The position numbers were made by a program, and so were the translations under genes. 38,004 nucleotides of DNA, taken from contig CAJIZE010000031.1 of the NCBI GenBank assembly GCA_905181855.1, positions 1 to 38,004 on the forward strand, given 5' to 3'. Positions within the stretch are counted from its first letter, which is position 1. The number at the start of each line of letters is the position of its first letter. The notes beneath the pieces are model-generated. The model was not told the origin of the DNA, searched no databases, and was given only the letters and a program-made list of their open reading frames with translations. The DNA is from an uncultured Flavobacteriales bacterium (GTDB lineage: Bacteria > Bacteroidota > Bacteroidia > Flavobacteriales_G > Salibacteraceae). Shown here in pieces: positions 7,773 through 15,577 of this stretch.

Positions 7773-9164
7773 TTAATTCCAAATTTTACCCGGATTCATA
7801 ATTCCGTTTGGATCAAATACTTTTTTGATTTGCTTTTGGAGTTCAATTTCGGTTCTACTAAACACAATATCTAAATAATCCTTTTGAACGAGGCCGATTC
7901 CGTGCTCTCCTGATATTGTTCCTCCAAGCGATTTACAAAGCTTAAAAACCTCCCTAATGCCTAATGGCAAAGTTTCGTTCCAAACTTTATCATCCATATC
8001 ACCTTTAATTATGTTTACGTGTAGATTTCCATCTCCAACATGACCGTAACAAACCGACTTAAAACCAAAACGTTCACCTATTTCTTTTACCCCTTTTAAA
8101 AGTTTGGGCATTTCAAAACGAGGTACAACTGTGTCTTCTTCTTTATAGATTGAATTAGCTTTTACCGCTTCAGCCACTCTTCTTCTGAGTTTCCATAAAT
8201 CCTCTTTCTGTGCTTCTGAGTCAGCAAATAATATTTCTCCTGCTCCAAACTGTTCAACAACCTCCATTATTTTTTCGCAATCACTAAAAAGAATTTCGTC
8301 GTTGTTTCCATCAACCTCAATAAGCAAATGCGCTTCAGTCTCTGGTGTAACTTCAACCTTTATGTCAACATATTTCAACGTCCAGTCAATTGCATCACGC
8401 TCCATAAACTCTAATGCAGAAGGTGTTATTCCAGCTTTGAATATTTCAGCCACCGCTTCACAAGCTTTTTGAGCATCGTTAAATGGAACCAGCATCAACT
8501 TATTTACCCTTGGAAGCGAAATCAACCGAACCACAATTTTTGTAACAATACCAAGAGTTCCTTCACTCCCAACGAAAAGCTGTGTTAAGTTATACCCTGT
8601 TGAGTTTTTCAAAACGTTGGCCCCAGTCCATATTATTTCACCATTTGGTAAAACCACTTCTAAATTCAGAATGTAGTCTTTGGTTACTCCATACTTTACT
8701 GCTTTTGGTCCTCCGGCGTTGGTCGAAACGTTACCGCCCAAAAAGCTGCTTCCCCAACTTGATGGGTCCGGCGGATAGAACAAACCTTTGCTTTTTACTT
8801 CTTCTTGAAACACTTGATTAATCACTCCTGGTTCAACGGTAGCTTGCAAATTATTTTCGTCAATATCAATGATTTTATCCATCCTTTCCGTAGATAAGGC
8901 CACCCCGCCATTTATTGGCAATGCACCTCCACTTAATCCGGTTCTTGCCCCTGATGGCGTAACAGGGATTGAGTTTTCGTTGCAATATTTCATGATTACA
9001 GAAACCTGCTCAGTACTTTCAGGTTTCAAAACTATTTGAGGAAGAAAGCTCAGATCTTCTGTCTCGTCATGTCCATATTTCAATAAATTCTCTTCATCTA
9101 TGAAAATAGCTTTTGGTAATACCGTTTTAAAATAATCAATGTGTTCAATAATTCTATTCATCAT
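7773..9164 (-). CDS. FAD-binding oxidase/dehydrogenase, GlcD/D-lactate dehydrogenase type
   Basis: A 463-aa flavoprotein of the VAO/PCMH family. The FAD-binding PP-loop is PVTPSGARTGLSGGALPING (about 75-94), followed by STNAGGPKAVKYGVTKDY and VGSEGTLGIVTKIVVRL. The C-terminal FAD-oxidase domain has CYGHVGDGNLHVNI (His-rich flavin/metal site) and GGTISGEHGIGLVQKDYL, ending in NPGKIWN, which is typical of glycolate oxidase subunit GlcD and D-lactate or D-2-hydroxyglutarate dehydrogenases. The exact 2-hydroxyacid cannot be told. No GlcE/GlcF partner or Fe-S domain is in the window, so a stand-alone FAD enzyme is likely. Two adjacent ATGs (9164 and 9161) can start it, both inside the end of a small overlapping ORF. 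Confidence 0.9.
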   Translation of the reverse strand: MMNRIIEHIDYFKTVLPKAIFIDEENLLKYGHDETEDLSFLPQIVLKPESTEQVSVIMKYCNENSIPVTPSGARTGLSGGALPINGGVALSTERMDKIIDIDENNLQATVEPGVINQVFQEEVKSKGLFYPPDPSSWGSSFLGGNVSTNAGGPKAVKYGVTKDYILNLEVVLPNGEIIWTGANVLKNSTGYNLTQLFVGSEGTLGIVTKIVVRLISLPRVNKLMLVPFNDAQKACEAVAEIFKAGITPSALEFMERDAIDWTLKYVDIKVEVTPETEAHLLIEVDGNNDEILFSDCEKIMEVVEQFGAGEILFADSEAQKEDLWKLRRRVAEAVKANSIYKEEDTVVPRFEMPKLLKGVKEIGERFGFKSVCYGHVGDGNLHVNIIKGDMDDKVWNETLPLGIREVFKLCKSLGGTISGEHGIGLVQKDYLDIVFSRTEIELQKQIKKVFDPNGIMNPGKIWN

Positions 9165-9327
9165 TGTTGCTTTCTAAATTAGAATATAAATTGTGTTCAA
9201 CCATGCTGTGAAAAGGTATTACTAGTGCCGCCAAACCCACTTCAACCAAAGCGAACAAATAGCCATTGTTAAACTCAGTTTGCAACATAGGGTCAAGCGT
9301 ATGTAAAATAAATTCAGCTTTTGCCAT
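9154..9327 (-). CDS. Possible small protein overlapping the start of the FAD oxidase gene
   Basis: A 57-residue ORF (MAKAEFILHTLDPMLQTEFN, then NGYLFALVEVGLAALVIPFH, then SMVEHNLYSNLESNNDE) fills the space upstream of the oxidase gene and ends in TAG 11 bases inside it. One stretch (about 28-39) is hydrophobic, perhaps a short membrane-associated helix. The composition is protein-like and the overlap would allow translational coupling. I recognise no family, and it could be a chance ORF or a leader. Confidence 0.35.
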   Translation of the reverse strand: MAKAEFILHTLDPMLQTEFNNGYLFALVEVGLAALVIPFHSMVEHNLYSNLESNNDE

Positions 9328-9395
9328 TTCTCACAAATCACAGGTTAAAAGCAACGTATGTATTACTTTCGAGAACTTGAAAAATAATAATATTT

Positions 9396-11567
9396 ATGAA
9401 ACAACTTTTTAATTATTGCTTAATTTTATTTTTAGCTGTAGGCAGCGCCACTGCTCAAAAAAACATAACCGTTGAAGATATTTGGAGTAAAGGTACGTTT
9501 AGAGCAGAATACGTGTACGGATTAAGAAGTATGAACGACGGGCTAGATTACACCGCTTTAGATAGAACTGAATCAGGTCAAAACTTAAATCAATACTCCT
9601 ACAAAACAGGTAATTTAGTTAAAACGTTAGTTAAGGGAGAGGACTTAAAAACTCCTGATGGCGTAACTATTACCATTAATAGTTATGCTTTTTCAAAAGA
9701 TGAAACCAAACTGCTAATTGGCACCAACCAAGAAGCGGTATACCGCCATTCTTCCCTTTCTGATTTTTATATTTACGACCTTTCATCTAAAAAATCCACC
9801 AAATTAACAGATGGAGCAAAACAAAGGTTGGCTGAATTTTCTCCTACAGGATCAATGGTCGCTTTTGTGAAAGAAAACAACCTATTTATAAAAAACCTAA
9901 TTACAGATACTGAAACCAAAGTGACCAGCGATGGTAAATGGAACGAAGTAATTAATGGAGGAACTGATTGGGTTTATGAAGAAGAATTCGCTTTTAATCA
10001 AGCTTTCTTTTGGTCACCTGATGGTTTAAGTTTAGCCTATTATCGTTTCGACGAATCTATGGTTAAGGAGTTTAATATGGCAATGTATGACTCACTTTAC
10101 CCTGAGGATTACAAGTTTAAATATCCAAAGGCTGGTGAAGACAACTCACAAGTTGACATTTATATGATTAACATTAAAGACGGTAAAAAAGTAAAAGCTT
10201 CATTACCAGTATACGAATACGTTCCTCGTATTAAATGGGCAAACAACGCTCAATTGGCAATTATTACCATGAACCGTCATCAAAGTAATCTGAAACTTTT
10301 GCTATCTGATGTAAACACGGGTGAATCAAAACTAATTTTAGAAGAAAACTCAAAAACATACATTGATGTAACTGATGATTTAACTTTTTTACCAGAGGGA
10401 GCAGGCTTTATTTGGAGTTCTGACAAAAGCGGATTTAACCATTTGTACAAGTACAATCTAAGCGGAGGTGATGAGGTAAGACTATCTTCCGGGAAATGGG
10501 ATGTTGACCAATATTTAGGATACGATGAAAAAGCAAAAACGGTGTACTATTCATCTACAGAGGTATCTCCTTTAGAAAGAAATATTTACACAGTGAAAAT
10601 ATCAGGGAAAGGCAAGAAAGTTCTTACTCCAAAGGCCGGTTTCAATAATGCCAATTTCTCAAACGGTTTCAAATATTTCATCAATACCTATTCAAATGCC
10701 AATACACCACAGTTAATTACCTTAAATGATAAATCGGGTAAATTAATACGTACCCTAAAAAGCAACGATGCTTTAAAAGAAACGATGGAAGAGTATAACC
10801 TTTCAACTGTTGAGTTTTTTAATATTCCAATAGAGAATGGTGACTTCCTAAATGCTTACAGCATCAAACCTCCAAGTTTCGATGAATCAAAAAAGTATCC
10901 TGTACTCATGTATGTTTATGGTGGTCCAGGTTCGCAAACGGTAAAAAACAGCTGGGGAGGAAGCAATTATTTCTGGTTTCAGATGCTAGCTCAACAAGGC
11001 TATATCATTATATCGGTTGACAATAGAGGAACTGGAGCTCGCGGTAGTAAATTCAAAAAAATAACCTACACTCAATTGGGTAAATATGAAACTGAAGATC
11101 AAATAGCAGCGGCAAAGGTTATTGGCAAATCCGCTTATATAGATGAAAATAGAATTGGTATTTGGGGATGGAGTTACGGGGGTTACATGAGTTCATTGTG
11201 TCTTTTTAAAGGAGCCGATGTTTTTAAAACTGCAATTGCTGTTGCACCAGTAACCAATTGGAGATATTACGACAATATTTACACGGAAAGATACATGAGA
11301 ACTCCACAAGAAAATGCAGAAGGATATGATTCAAACTCACCAATTAATCACGTGGATAGTTTGAAGGGGAATTATTTGCTGATACATGGTTCGGCAGACG
11401 ATAATGTACATTACCAAAATTCAATGGAGATGGTGGATGCTTTGGTTAATGCAAATAAACAATTCGATTTAATGATTTATCCTAATAAAAATCATGGAAT
11501 TTATGGCGGTTACACCCGTTTACACCTCTACAATAAGATGACTGATTACTTAATTAAGAATTTGTAG
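9396..11567 (+). CDS. Secreted prolyl dipeptidyl peptidase, S9B (DPP IV) family
   Basis: The 723-residue protein starts with a Sec signal peptide (MKQLFNYCLILFLAVGSATA, cleavage before QKN). A beta-propeller (DPPIV_N, about 40-470) contains GTDWVYEEEF, the Glu pair that binds the substrate N-terminus. The alpha/beta hydrolase domain has WGWSYGGYMS with nucleophile Ser593, GSADDNVHY with Asp668, and KNHGIYGG with His700. Spacings 75 and 32 match DPP IV closely. It removes X-Pro/X-Ala dipeptides from peptides in the periplasm. It is followed by a POT-family peptide transporter after about 110 bases, which fits a peptide-scavenging pair. Confidence 0.95.
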   Translation: MKQLFNYCLILFLAVGSATAQKNITVEDIWSKGTFRAEYVYGLRSMNDGLDYTALDRTESGQNLNQYSYKTGNLVKTLVKGEDLKTPDGVTITINSYAFSKDETKLLIGTNQEAVYRHSSLSDFYIYDLSSKKSTKLTDGAKQRLAEFSPTGSMVAFVKENNLFIKNLITDTETKVTSDGKWNEVINGGTDWVYEEEFAFNQAFFWSPDGLSLAYYRFDESMVKEFNMAMYDSLYPEDYKFKYPKAGEDNSQVDIYMINIKDGKKVKASLPVYEYVPRIKWANNAQLAIITMNRHQSNLKLLLSDVNTGESKLILEENSKTYIDVTDDLTFLPEGAGFIWSSDKSGFNHLYKYNLSGGDEVRLSSGKWDVDQYLGYDEKAKTVYYSSTEVSPLERNIYTVKISGKGKKVLTPKAGFNNANFSNGFKYFINTYSNANTPQLITLNDKSGKLIRTLKSNDALKETMEEYNLSTVEFFNIPIENGDFLNAYSIKPPSFDESKKYPVLMYVYGGPGSQTVKNSWGGSNYFWFQMLAQQGYIIISVDNRGTGARGSKFKKITYTQLGKYETEDQIAAAKVIGKSAYIDENRIGIWGWSYGGYMSSLCLFKGADVFKTAIAVAPVTNWRYYDNIYTERYMRTPQENAEGYDSNSPINHVDSLKGNYLLIHGSADDNVHYQNSMEMVDALVNANKQFDLMIYPNKNHGIYGGYTRLHLYNKMTDYLIKNL

Positions 11568-11675
11568 GTCTCTTTTAAAAACCTCAAATAATCCGCTAAG
11601 CGATTGAATAAATAATGTAAATGTCAATTTGTTTATATTCGTTCACTTTCAAAAAAATTAATCTAAACTAAAATT

Positions 11676-13160
11676 ATGACAAACAAAGTTGAGCAAGGAC
11701 ATCCAGAAGGGTTAATGATTCTTTTCTTTTCAGAGATGTGGGAACGCTTCTGTTATTATGGCATGAGAGTGCTACTAACACTATTCTTAGTGAAATCACT
11801 TATGAAAGGTGATGCTGAAGCATCCTTAATTTATGGTGCATATACAGGTTTGGTTTATGCCGCTCCAATTTTAGGAGGAAAACTTGCTGATAAGTTTTTA
11901 GGTTATAAATATGCTGTTATTCTTGGTGGATTAATGATGTCTTTAGGGGAGTTTCTGATTCTTGGTGGAACAGAAAATATGCTCTATATTGGTATGGGTG
12001 CTTTGATTATTGGAAACGGTTATTTTAAGGCTAATATTTCTACAATTGTTGGCAAATTATACGAAGACAACGACCCAAGACGAGATTCGGGTTTCACTAT
12101 TTTTTACATTGGAATTAACATTGGAGCCCTCCTCGCCACAACTTTAGTTGCCTATGTTGGTGAAACTTATGGCTTTGACAAAGGCTTTGGATTAGCCGGT
12201 ATTGGCATGCTCTTAGGAATATTTATCTTTTGGAGTGGTCGAAAAAAATACGCATTGGCACCTGGTGTTGAAATACAGGAAGAAGGCAAGAAAAAAGTAT
12301 TTGCAGGACTTACAATGGTTCATTTAATAACAATCGGATCGTTTTTTCTTATTCCCCTTTGCTATATCTTAATTCTTCAAAATCAAGTTTTAGACTATAT
12401 TTTATTAGGTCTTTTTGTTTATGTTTCCTATTCTCTTGTAACCGCCGGAGCAAAAGAAGACAAAGATGAAAACGTTGGAATTTGGAAAGACAGAATGATA
12501 GCCTTAATCATCTTTATGTTAATCAACATAACTTTTTGGGCTTGTTTTGAGCAAGCAGGTACCTCACTTACGCTTTTCGCTGATAGAAATGTTGACAGAG
12601 AAATTTTTGGATGGTTTATGCCGGCATCAATGACACAGTTCTTTAACCCATTCTTCATCATTACATTTGGTTCTGTTTTCTCCGTTATGTGGGTTAAGCT
12701 TTCTGCAATGGGGAAAAACCCAAGTATTCCATTAAAGTTTGCTTACGGAATTATCCAACTTGCTGCAGGTTTTTTAATTACTCAAGTAGGTTTAATGTTT
12801 GTTAATGATGCTTTCCAAGTGCCATTACTTACGCTACTTTTCTTATACATGCTTCATACTACCGGTGAGCTATTTTTATCCCCAATTGGGTTATCAATGG
12901 TAACAAAATTAGCTCCTAAAAAGATGGCAGGTACCGCAATGGGCGCCTGGTTCTTAAGTTTTGCGATTGCCAATTATGTTGGTGGTAAAATTGCTGCATT
13001 AACAGGAGGTCACAGTGGTGGCGGTGAAATGACTGCTGAAGCTGGATTAAATCAATATATTTCTATTTTCTCAACTATAGGTTTTGTGTTGCTAGGTATT
13101 GCAGTGGTAATCATACTGATAAATAAGCCATTACAAAAACTAATGCACGGAGTTGAGTAA
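11676..13160 (+). CDS. Proton-dependent oligopeptide (POT/PTR) transporter
   Basis: A 494-residue MFS-type membrane protein with about 12-14 helices. The first helix has SEMWERFCYYGMRVLL, a form of the ExxER-F-YYGMR motif that couples protons to peptide uptake. The second PTR signature FTIFYIGINIGALLA is at about 145-159. A later segment has FWACFEQAGTSLTLFADRN, and the C-terminal half has GELFLSPIGLSMVTKLAP, both typical of the DtpA/DtpT group. It imports di- and tripeptides. It lies downstream of a dipeptide-releasing peptidase and is closed by a hairpin terminator 24 bases after the stop. Confidence 0.94.
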   Translation: MTNKVEQGHPEGLMILFFSEMWERFCYYGMRVLLTLFLVKSLMKGDAEASLIYGAYTGLVYAAPILGGKLADKFLGYKYAVILGGLMMSLGEFLILGGTENMLYIGMGALIIGNGYFKANISTIVGKLYEDNDPRRDSGFTIFYIGINIGALLATTLVAYVGETYGFDKGFGLAGIGMLLGIFIFWSGRKKYALAPGVEIQEEGKKKVFAGLTMVHLITIGSFFLIPLCYILILQNQVLDYILLGLFVYVSYSLVTAGAKEDKDENVGIWKDRMIALIIFMLINITFWACFEQAGTSLTLFADRNVDREIFGWFMPASMTQFFNPFFIITFGSVFSVMWVKLSAMGKNPSIPLKFAYGIIQLAAGFLITQVGLMFVNDAFQVPLLTLLFLYMLHTTGELFLSPIGLSMVTKLAPKKMAGTAMGAWFLSFAIANYVGGKIAALTGGHSGGGEMTAEAGLNQYISIFSTIGFVLLGIAVVIILINKPLQKLMHGVE

Positions 13161-13184
13161 ACTTCAACTTTATTAATAAATGTT

Positions 13185-13213
13185 AAAGCGGGTACACTCT
13201 ACCCGCTTTTTTT
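13185..13213 (+). terminator. Terminator of the POT transporter gene
   Basis: A perfect 9-base stem (AAAGCGGGT / ACCCGCTTT, 13185-13193 and 13201-13209) with a 7-base loop runs into seven T (13207-13213). It lies inside what would be the N-terminus of a longer thioredoxin-like ORF beginning at 13180, so that longer start is wrong. Confidence 0.88.
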
Positions 13214-13242
13214 GTGCTTTTTACAAAAAGCCATTATCTTTG
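13211..13242 (+). promoter_or_regulatory. Bacteroidota promoter for the first thioredoxin-like gene
   Basis: TTTG at 13211-13214, a 20-base spacer and TATCTTTG at 13235-13242 match the TTTG-N19-21-TAnnTTTG consensus. The ATG at 13249 is only 6 bases past the -7 box, so the mRNA is probably leaderless or nearly so. The TTTG box shares bases with the U-tract of the upstream terminator. Confidence 0.72.
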
Positions 13243-13248
13243 ATTTCT

Positions 13249-13839
13249 ATGAAATTACACAAACTTATATCTGGGTTATTTATCTTTTTGTTTAATCTCT
13301 CCATAAATGCTCAAGCTCAATCCACTGAGGCTATTGGAACAATTAATTGGATGAGCTGGCAACAAATGGTAGAAGCTCAAAAAGTAGAAAGAAAAAAGGT
13401 TTTTATGGATCTTTATACTGATTGGTGTGGATGGTGTAAAAAAATGGATGCATCAACTTTTGTTGACCCAACCATTGTAAATTACATGAATACTAACTAC
13501 TATGCTGTAAAGCTTGATGCTGAACAGAAAGAAGATATCGAGTTTAATGGTTATAAATTCATTAACCCTAATCCTACAGGAAAAAGAAGTACACACCAAC
13601 TTGCAGTTTCTTTACTTGATGGACAATTATCTTACCCATCGTTTGTTATTCTTGATGAAAACATAAGTCGCCAACACATTATAAAAGGGTTTCAACAACC
13701 AGAACCTCTTTTTGGTACGCTTATGTTTTTCAAAACAAATGAATTTGTCAGATATCAACAATATTTAGACAAACAAGCTCAAGTTAAGGCAGCTCAGCAG
13801 GCACAACAAGCTCAAACTCAAGAAACGAAAGCTCCTTAA
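13249..13839 (+). CDS. Secreted thioredoxin-fold protein (Thioredoxin_7/DUF255-like), copy 1
   Basis: From ATG 13249 the product is 196 aa with a Sec signal (MKLHKLISGLFIFLFNLSIN, then AQAQ). The thioredoxin fold carries DLYTDWCGWCKKMDAST with the redox pair C-G-W-C. Further conserved parts are FINPNPTGKRSTHQLAVSLL and DGQLSYPSFVILDE, the cis-Pro loop region. The tail is rich in Gln and Ala (QAQVKAAQQAQQAQTQ). It should act in the periplasm as a disulphide reductase or isomerase-like protein; the substrate is unknown. The start at 13180 was rejected because it would translate a terminator and the promoter. The stop and the next ATG share one base (TAATG), so the two paralogues are translationally coupled. 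Confidence 0.87.
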   Translation: MKLHKLISGLFIFLFNLSINAQAQSTEAIGTINWMSWQQMVEAQKVERKKVFMDLYTDWCGWCKKMDASTFVDPTIVNYMNTNYYAVKLDAEQKEDIEFNGYKFINPNPTGKRSTHQLAVSLLDGQLSYPSFVILDENISRQHIIKGFQQPEPLFGTLMFFKTNEFVRYQQYLDKQAQVKAAQQAQQAQTQETKAP

Positions 13840-14363
13840 TGAAAAAACTCATTACTCTCTTTTTCTTATTTATAGGAACCTCCATCATTGGTAATTCTCA
13901 AGAAACTATCAAATGGATGTCGATTGAAGAGGTGGTTGAAGCAAATAAGGTTGAACCTAAACTAATCTTTGTTGATGTCTACACCAATTGGTGTGGATGG
14001 TGCAAAAAAATGGACAAAGCAACGTTCAAGAATCCAAAGGTGGAAGCATATATGAGCGACAATTACTATTGCGTAAAGATTAATGCAGAAACCAAAGACA
14101 CTATTAATTTTCAAGGAAGAAAATTTTCAAACCCAAAGCCTGAAGGACAAAAGGGGGTGCATAGTTTAGCACGAGCTTTGTTAGACGGTCAAATGTCTTA
14201 TCCTAAATTTGTAGTAATGAATTCAAAATTCGAAAGAATCTCAATCGTTCCGGGTTACCACGGACCTGAAGACTTTGAACCTATAATGAAATATTTTGGT
14301 GATGAAAATTACTTAACATCTTCATGGGATGATTATAAAAGCAACTTTACGAGTTCTTTTTAA
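13839..14363 (+). CDS. Secreted thioredoxin-fold protein (Thioredoxin_7/DUF255-like), copy 2
   Basis: A 174-aa paralogue of the preceding gene, with signal peptide MKKLITLFFLFIGTSIIGNS and the same blocks: IKWMSIEEVVEANKVEPK, VDVYTNWCGWCKKMDKATF (C-G-W-C redox site), NYYCVKINAE, FSNPKPEGQKGVHSLARALL, DGQMSYPKFVVM and a PGYHGPEDF end. Unlike copy 1 it lacks the Gln/Ala tail. The one-base overlap with copy 1 indicates one mRNA. The similarity of the two shows a tandem duplication. Its last 17 bases overlap the convergent TerC gene. Confidence 0.88.
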   Translation: MKKLITLFFLFIGTSIIGNSQETIKWMSIEEVVEANKVEPKLIFVDVYTNWCGWCKKMDKATFKNPKVEAYMSDNYYCVKINAETKDTINFQGRKFSNPKPEGQKGVHSLARALLDGQMSYPKFVVMNSKFERISIVPGYHGPEDFEPIMKYFGDENYLTSSWDDYKSNFTSSF

Positions 14364-15054
14364 CTTTTGCCTTTTTCATTACTCTGAGATTTAATACCTC
14401 GACTATTAAGGAGAAAAAAACTGCAAAGTAAATATATCCTTTTGGTACTTCAACATGTACACCTTCAACAGCTAACATAAATCCTATCAAAATAAGAAAG
14501 GATAACGCAAGAACTTGAAGGGTTGGGTGATCGTTTATAAAGCGGCTTATTTTGCCTGAAAACAACATCATTAAAATCATTGAAATAATAACGGCAGTTA
14601 TCATTATAGGTAGGTTATCAGTCATCCCCACAGCCGTTAATATCGAATCTAAAGAAAATATTATATCCAACAATACAATCTGTGTTACCACTTTCACAAA
14701 GCTTGACTTCTTTGACTCTCCCTTTTCTCCTTCTGCATCGCCTTCCATTTTATGATGAATTTCGGAAGTACTTTTACTTATCAGAAACAATCCCCCCGCA
14801 ATTAGAATTATATCTCTAATAGAAACAGCATGATCAAACACGGAAAACAAAGGTTCTGAAAAACTTAATACCCATGAAATTGCAGACAAAAACGCAATCC
14901 GAATAACCAGAGCTAATATTAAGCCTATTAACCTGGCTCGTGGTTGTTCGTCTTCAGGTAGTCGGTTTGAAACAATTGAAATAAAAATAATGTTATCGAT
15001 ACCTAAAACCACTTCAAGAAGCGTTAAAGTAAGAAGGGCTAAAACTATTGCCAT
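14347..15054 (-). CDS. TerC family integral membrane protein
   Basis: A 235-residue protein with about seven hydrophobic segments. The first holds LTLLEVVLGIDNIIFISIVS, with the acidic residues typical of TerC/Alx proteins; a second acidic membrane motif is LLDIIFSLDSILTAVGMTDN (about 130-149). A charged loop (HHKMEGDAEGEKGESKKSS) separates helices. Family members are linked to metal ion (manganese, calcium) export and, in some operons, tellurite resistance. The role here is unknown; no ter cluster is nearby. TAACTTTG (15072-15079) is a promoter element 17 bases upstream. It is convergent with the thioredoxin pair. Confidence 0.9.
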   Translation of the reverse strand: MAIVLALLTLTLLEVVLGIDNIIFISIVSNRLPEDEQPRARLIGLILALVIRIAFLSAISWVLSFSEPLFSVFDHAVSIRDIILIAGGLFLISKSTSEIHHKMEGDAEGEKGESKKSSFVKVVTQIVLLDIIFSLDSILTAVGMTDNLPIMITAVIISMILMMLFSGKISRFINDHPTLQVLALSFLILIGFMLAVEGVHVEVPKGYIYFAVFFSLIVEVLNLRVMKKAKVKKNS

Positions 15055-15071
15055 GGTTGTTATTTGAAGTT

Positions 15072-15079
15072 CAAAGTTA
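15072..15079 (-). promoter_or_regulatory. Bacteroidota -7 element (TAACTTTG) for the TerC gene
   Basis: On the minus strand TAACTTTG ends 17 bases before the ATG at 15054. No convincing TTTG -33 box is seen. Confidence 0.5.
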
Positions 15080-15290
15080 ACATACCATATTTGATTTTAA
15101 GGAACAGTTAAAGGCATAAAAAAAGGAGACCCTTTTGAATTTCCTTTTTTGGGTCAAACATGGGGCTTGGATCTAACTCTGAAAACGACCATTTAATGGA
15201 AGATTGTGAGATACTTTTGAGAGTTATAAAAAGTGGTGATTTGGACTGAAAAATAAAATTATTTTTTGTCGTTAGTATTGCATTCCGAGT
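15080..15290. other. Intergenic stretch with no recognised gene
   Basis: A 29-residue ORF (15160-15249, MGLGSNSENDHLMEDCEILL and more) looks protein-like in its second half but is not recognised. A weak GACCC/GGGTC pair (15128 and 15152 regions) flanks a T-rich stretch. It borders the metal-locus scar and may be decayed coding DNA. Confidence 0.3.
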
Positions 15291-15318
15291 CTTTATTTAA
15301 GTAAACACTTAAATAAAG
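15291..15318. promoter_or_regulatory. Palindromic operator-like site 1 (ArsR/SmtB type candidate)
   Basis: A perfect inverted repeat with 12-base arms (CTTTATTTAAGT / ACTTAAATAAAG) around AAAC. It lies upstream of a truncated ArsR-like reading frame and repeats, 45 bases on, as site 2. AT-rich dyads of this size are typical ArsR/SmtB operators. Confidence 0.6.
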
Positions 15319-15338
15319 GTAGATTTGACATATATGTG

Positions 15339-15360
15339 TATTTAAGTAAACGCTTAAATA
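15339..15360. promoter_or_regulatory. Palindromic operator-like site 2
   Basis: Arms TATTTAAG / CTTAAATA around TAAACG share the core TATTTAAGTAAAC with site 1; centres are 45 bases apart. It ends 11 bases before the ATG at 15372, where a repressor would block transcription of its own gene. Confidence 0.6.
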
Positions 15361-15371
15361 ATGTATAAAAA

Positions 15372-15494
15372 ATGGATAAGACTGAAAATAGCTGTATTAA
15401 AGGTTGTGCAAATGTTGAACTAATTAATCAAAGTATTTCTGTCTTAAATGATATATCTGGCAAAATATCAATGACTGCAAAAATTCTCAATTGA
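15372..15494 (+). pseudogene. Truncated ArsR-family metalloregulator (N-terminal piece only)
   Basis: The 40-residue frame (MDKTENSCIKGCANVELINQ then SISVLNDISGKISMTAKILN) resembles the N-terminal arm of Bacteroidota ArsR/SmtB repressors: an early CI-x-x-x-A-(D/N) segment and an amphipathic helix leading to IL-N, where the family continues with the winged helix (L-A-GNE-x-RLKIL). That DNA-binding part, about 80 aa, is missing. Two palindromic sites upstream fit an autoregulated repressor. The identification rests on a short stretch, the operators and the metal-related genes next to it. Confidence 0.5.
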
Positions 15495-15576
15495 ATTTGA
15501 TACAACCCAGACTTCTATTCAGCAATTAATTCAAGCAATTAATAGCAAGGGTTATAAGCCCTTAAAAAACAAATAA
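15478..15576 (+). pseudogene. C-terminal remnant of a heavy-metal-associated (MerTP-like) domain
   Basis: In a frame different from the ArsR piece, 15478-15573 reads QKFSIEFDTTQTSIQQLIQA and INSKGYKPLKNK before TAA. This is the last beta-strand, helix and strand of an HMA ferredoxin-like fold (S-(V/I)-x-(F/Y)-D-x-x-x-T-S-x-x-x-L-x-x-A-I-x-x-x-GY). The Cys-x-x-Cys loop is gone. In Bacteroidota, MerTP (mercury permease fused to an HMA domain) usually sits between an arsR gene and a GDCCVxC gene, so a deletion joining arsR to merTP explains the arrangement. The stop is one base before the next ATG. Confidence 0.55.
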
Positions 15577-15577
15577 T

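Noticed and set aside
13180-13248. Longer N-terminus of the first thioredoxin-like protein
   Set aside because: The extra 23 codons cover a perfect terminator stem and the promoter boxes, and they precede a proper signal peptide at ATG 13249.
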